Part shown: piece by piece, positions 63,873-64,000 of the stretch
How positions within the stretch are numbered: the stretch's first letter is position 1
Layout of the letters: the number at the start of each line of letters is the position of its first letter
Assembly (NCBI GenBank): GCA_947462875.1
Contig: CANHQJ010000005.1
Span: forward strand, 163,147 to 227,146
DNA: 64,000 nucleotides
Source of the DNA: Verrucomicrobiia bacterium
GTDB lineage: Bacteria; Verrucomicrobiota; Verrucomicrobiia; Verrucomicrobiales; Akkermansiaceae
Reading direction: 5' to 3'
Program-made: the position numbers and the translations under genes
Notes under the pieces: model-generated
Told to the model about the DNA's origin: nothing
Seen by the model: only the letters and a program-made list of their open reading frames with translations
Databases searched by the model: none

Positions 63873-64000
63873 TTAGCTCCCGGGTCCCACACCACCCTGC
63901 GTACGGCTCCGTACAGGGCGGTTCCAATCAGTTTCCCTAAGCTTGCTCAGGGTAGTAAAGTGCGATCCAGATTGCTCTCATGTCAGGAACTCCTTGTTTC
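63854..64000 (-). mobile_element. 3' part of a group II intron (domains V and VI)
   Basis: On the minus strand GAACCGCCCTGTACG, loop GAGC, CGTA, two-base bulge CG, then CAGGGTGG form a 34-base domain V (63889-63922 region) with CGC-type catalytic base pattern as in class C introns. Next GACCCGGGAG-CTAATCA-CTCCCGGG (63863-63885) forms domain VI, and the intron ends near CCCGATT (about 63854). It enters from the right edge; the 5' end and most of the reverse transcriptase lie outside. Confidence 0.78.
63937..64000 (-). CDS. Possible C-terminal tail of the intron-encoded reverse transcriptase (partial)
   Basis: Open frame from the right edge, 20 codons ending PEQA and a TAG at 63937, 14 bases before domain V. 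Position agrees with the end of intron-encoded proteins, which finish in domain IV. Too short to recognise a domain (KQGVPDMRAIWIALYYPEQA). Confidence 0.35.
   Translation of the reverse strand, partial: KQGVPDMRAIWIALYYPEQA

Overview
The window reads as chromosomal DNA from a member of the Verrucomicrobiota (PVC superphylum), probably a Verrucomicrobiales-type aerobic heterotroph. This is inferred from gene content: two planctomycete-type cytochrome (PSCyt/DUF1549-DUF1553) plus DUF1501 pairs, a PVC-type CxxCH membrane-bound dehydrogenase, a sulfatase, a short histone H1-like Lys/Ala protein and giant YDG/MBG-repeat secreted proteins. Most of the window is GC-rich. A few stretches (about 2.1-2.75, 4.0-6.4, 60.5-61.5 and 61.8-64.0 kb) are visibly more AT-rich and carry accessory genes and repeats. 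No rRNA operon or CRISPR array was seen. The only RNA gene seen is one tRNA-Leu.

Layout. 1-2.07 kb: 5' part of a secreted surface protein leaving the left edge. 2.7-4 kb: terminator, tRNA-Leu(AAG) and an MDR enoyl reductase. 4.0-6.5 kb: an AT-rich secreted-protein gene bracketed by inverted copies of a dispersed repeat (called R here). 6.5-13.6 kb: housekeeping genes (rplY, deoC, gluQ, mrp), a UbiA-like membrane protein, a glycoamylase-like secreted protein and the histone-like gene. 13.7-18.7 kb: a minus-strand block with A-type Fe-S carrier, degenerate HscB-like protein, ECF sigma, anti-sigma with a cyclase-like toroid domain, and TonB-dependent receptor. 18.8-24.8 kb: DUF3592, GNAT, SGNH hydrolase and a heterodimeric ABC exporter. 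24.8-25.2 kb: compound inverted-repeat element and an ABC gene fragment. 25.3-44.7 kb: catabolic/secreted block with two PSCyt-DUF1501 pairs, ferredoxin/LysR, Gfo/Idh/MocA, homocysteine methyltransferase, PAS-AraC regulator, sulfatase and a two-halved secreted protein. 44.7-53.4 kb: a giant YDG-repeat protein broken by a 26-bp tandem duplication, the PVC heme protein and a CAP-domain protein. 53.4-60.5 kb: RND permease, acpP, LysM protein and accA. 60.5-64 kb: a rearranged zone with a second copy of the accA 3' end, R repeats, a SUKH-like gene, and the 3' end of a group II intron at the right edge.

How the parts may work together. PSCyt cytochromes, DUF1501 proteins, sulfatase, Gfo/Idh/MocA, SGNH hydrolase and glycoamylase-like protein fit an extracellular (possibly sulfated) polysaccharide catabolic lifestyle; this is inference from families, not shown for any substrate. 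The sigma/anti-sigma/TonB-receptor set looks like a trans-envelope signalling unit with an unusual sensor domain. The strongest candidates for something new are the repeat-bounded AT-rich cassettes (including the accA 3'-end duplication) and the 26-bp duplication that may switch the giant surface protein.
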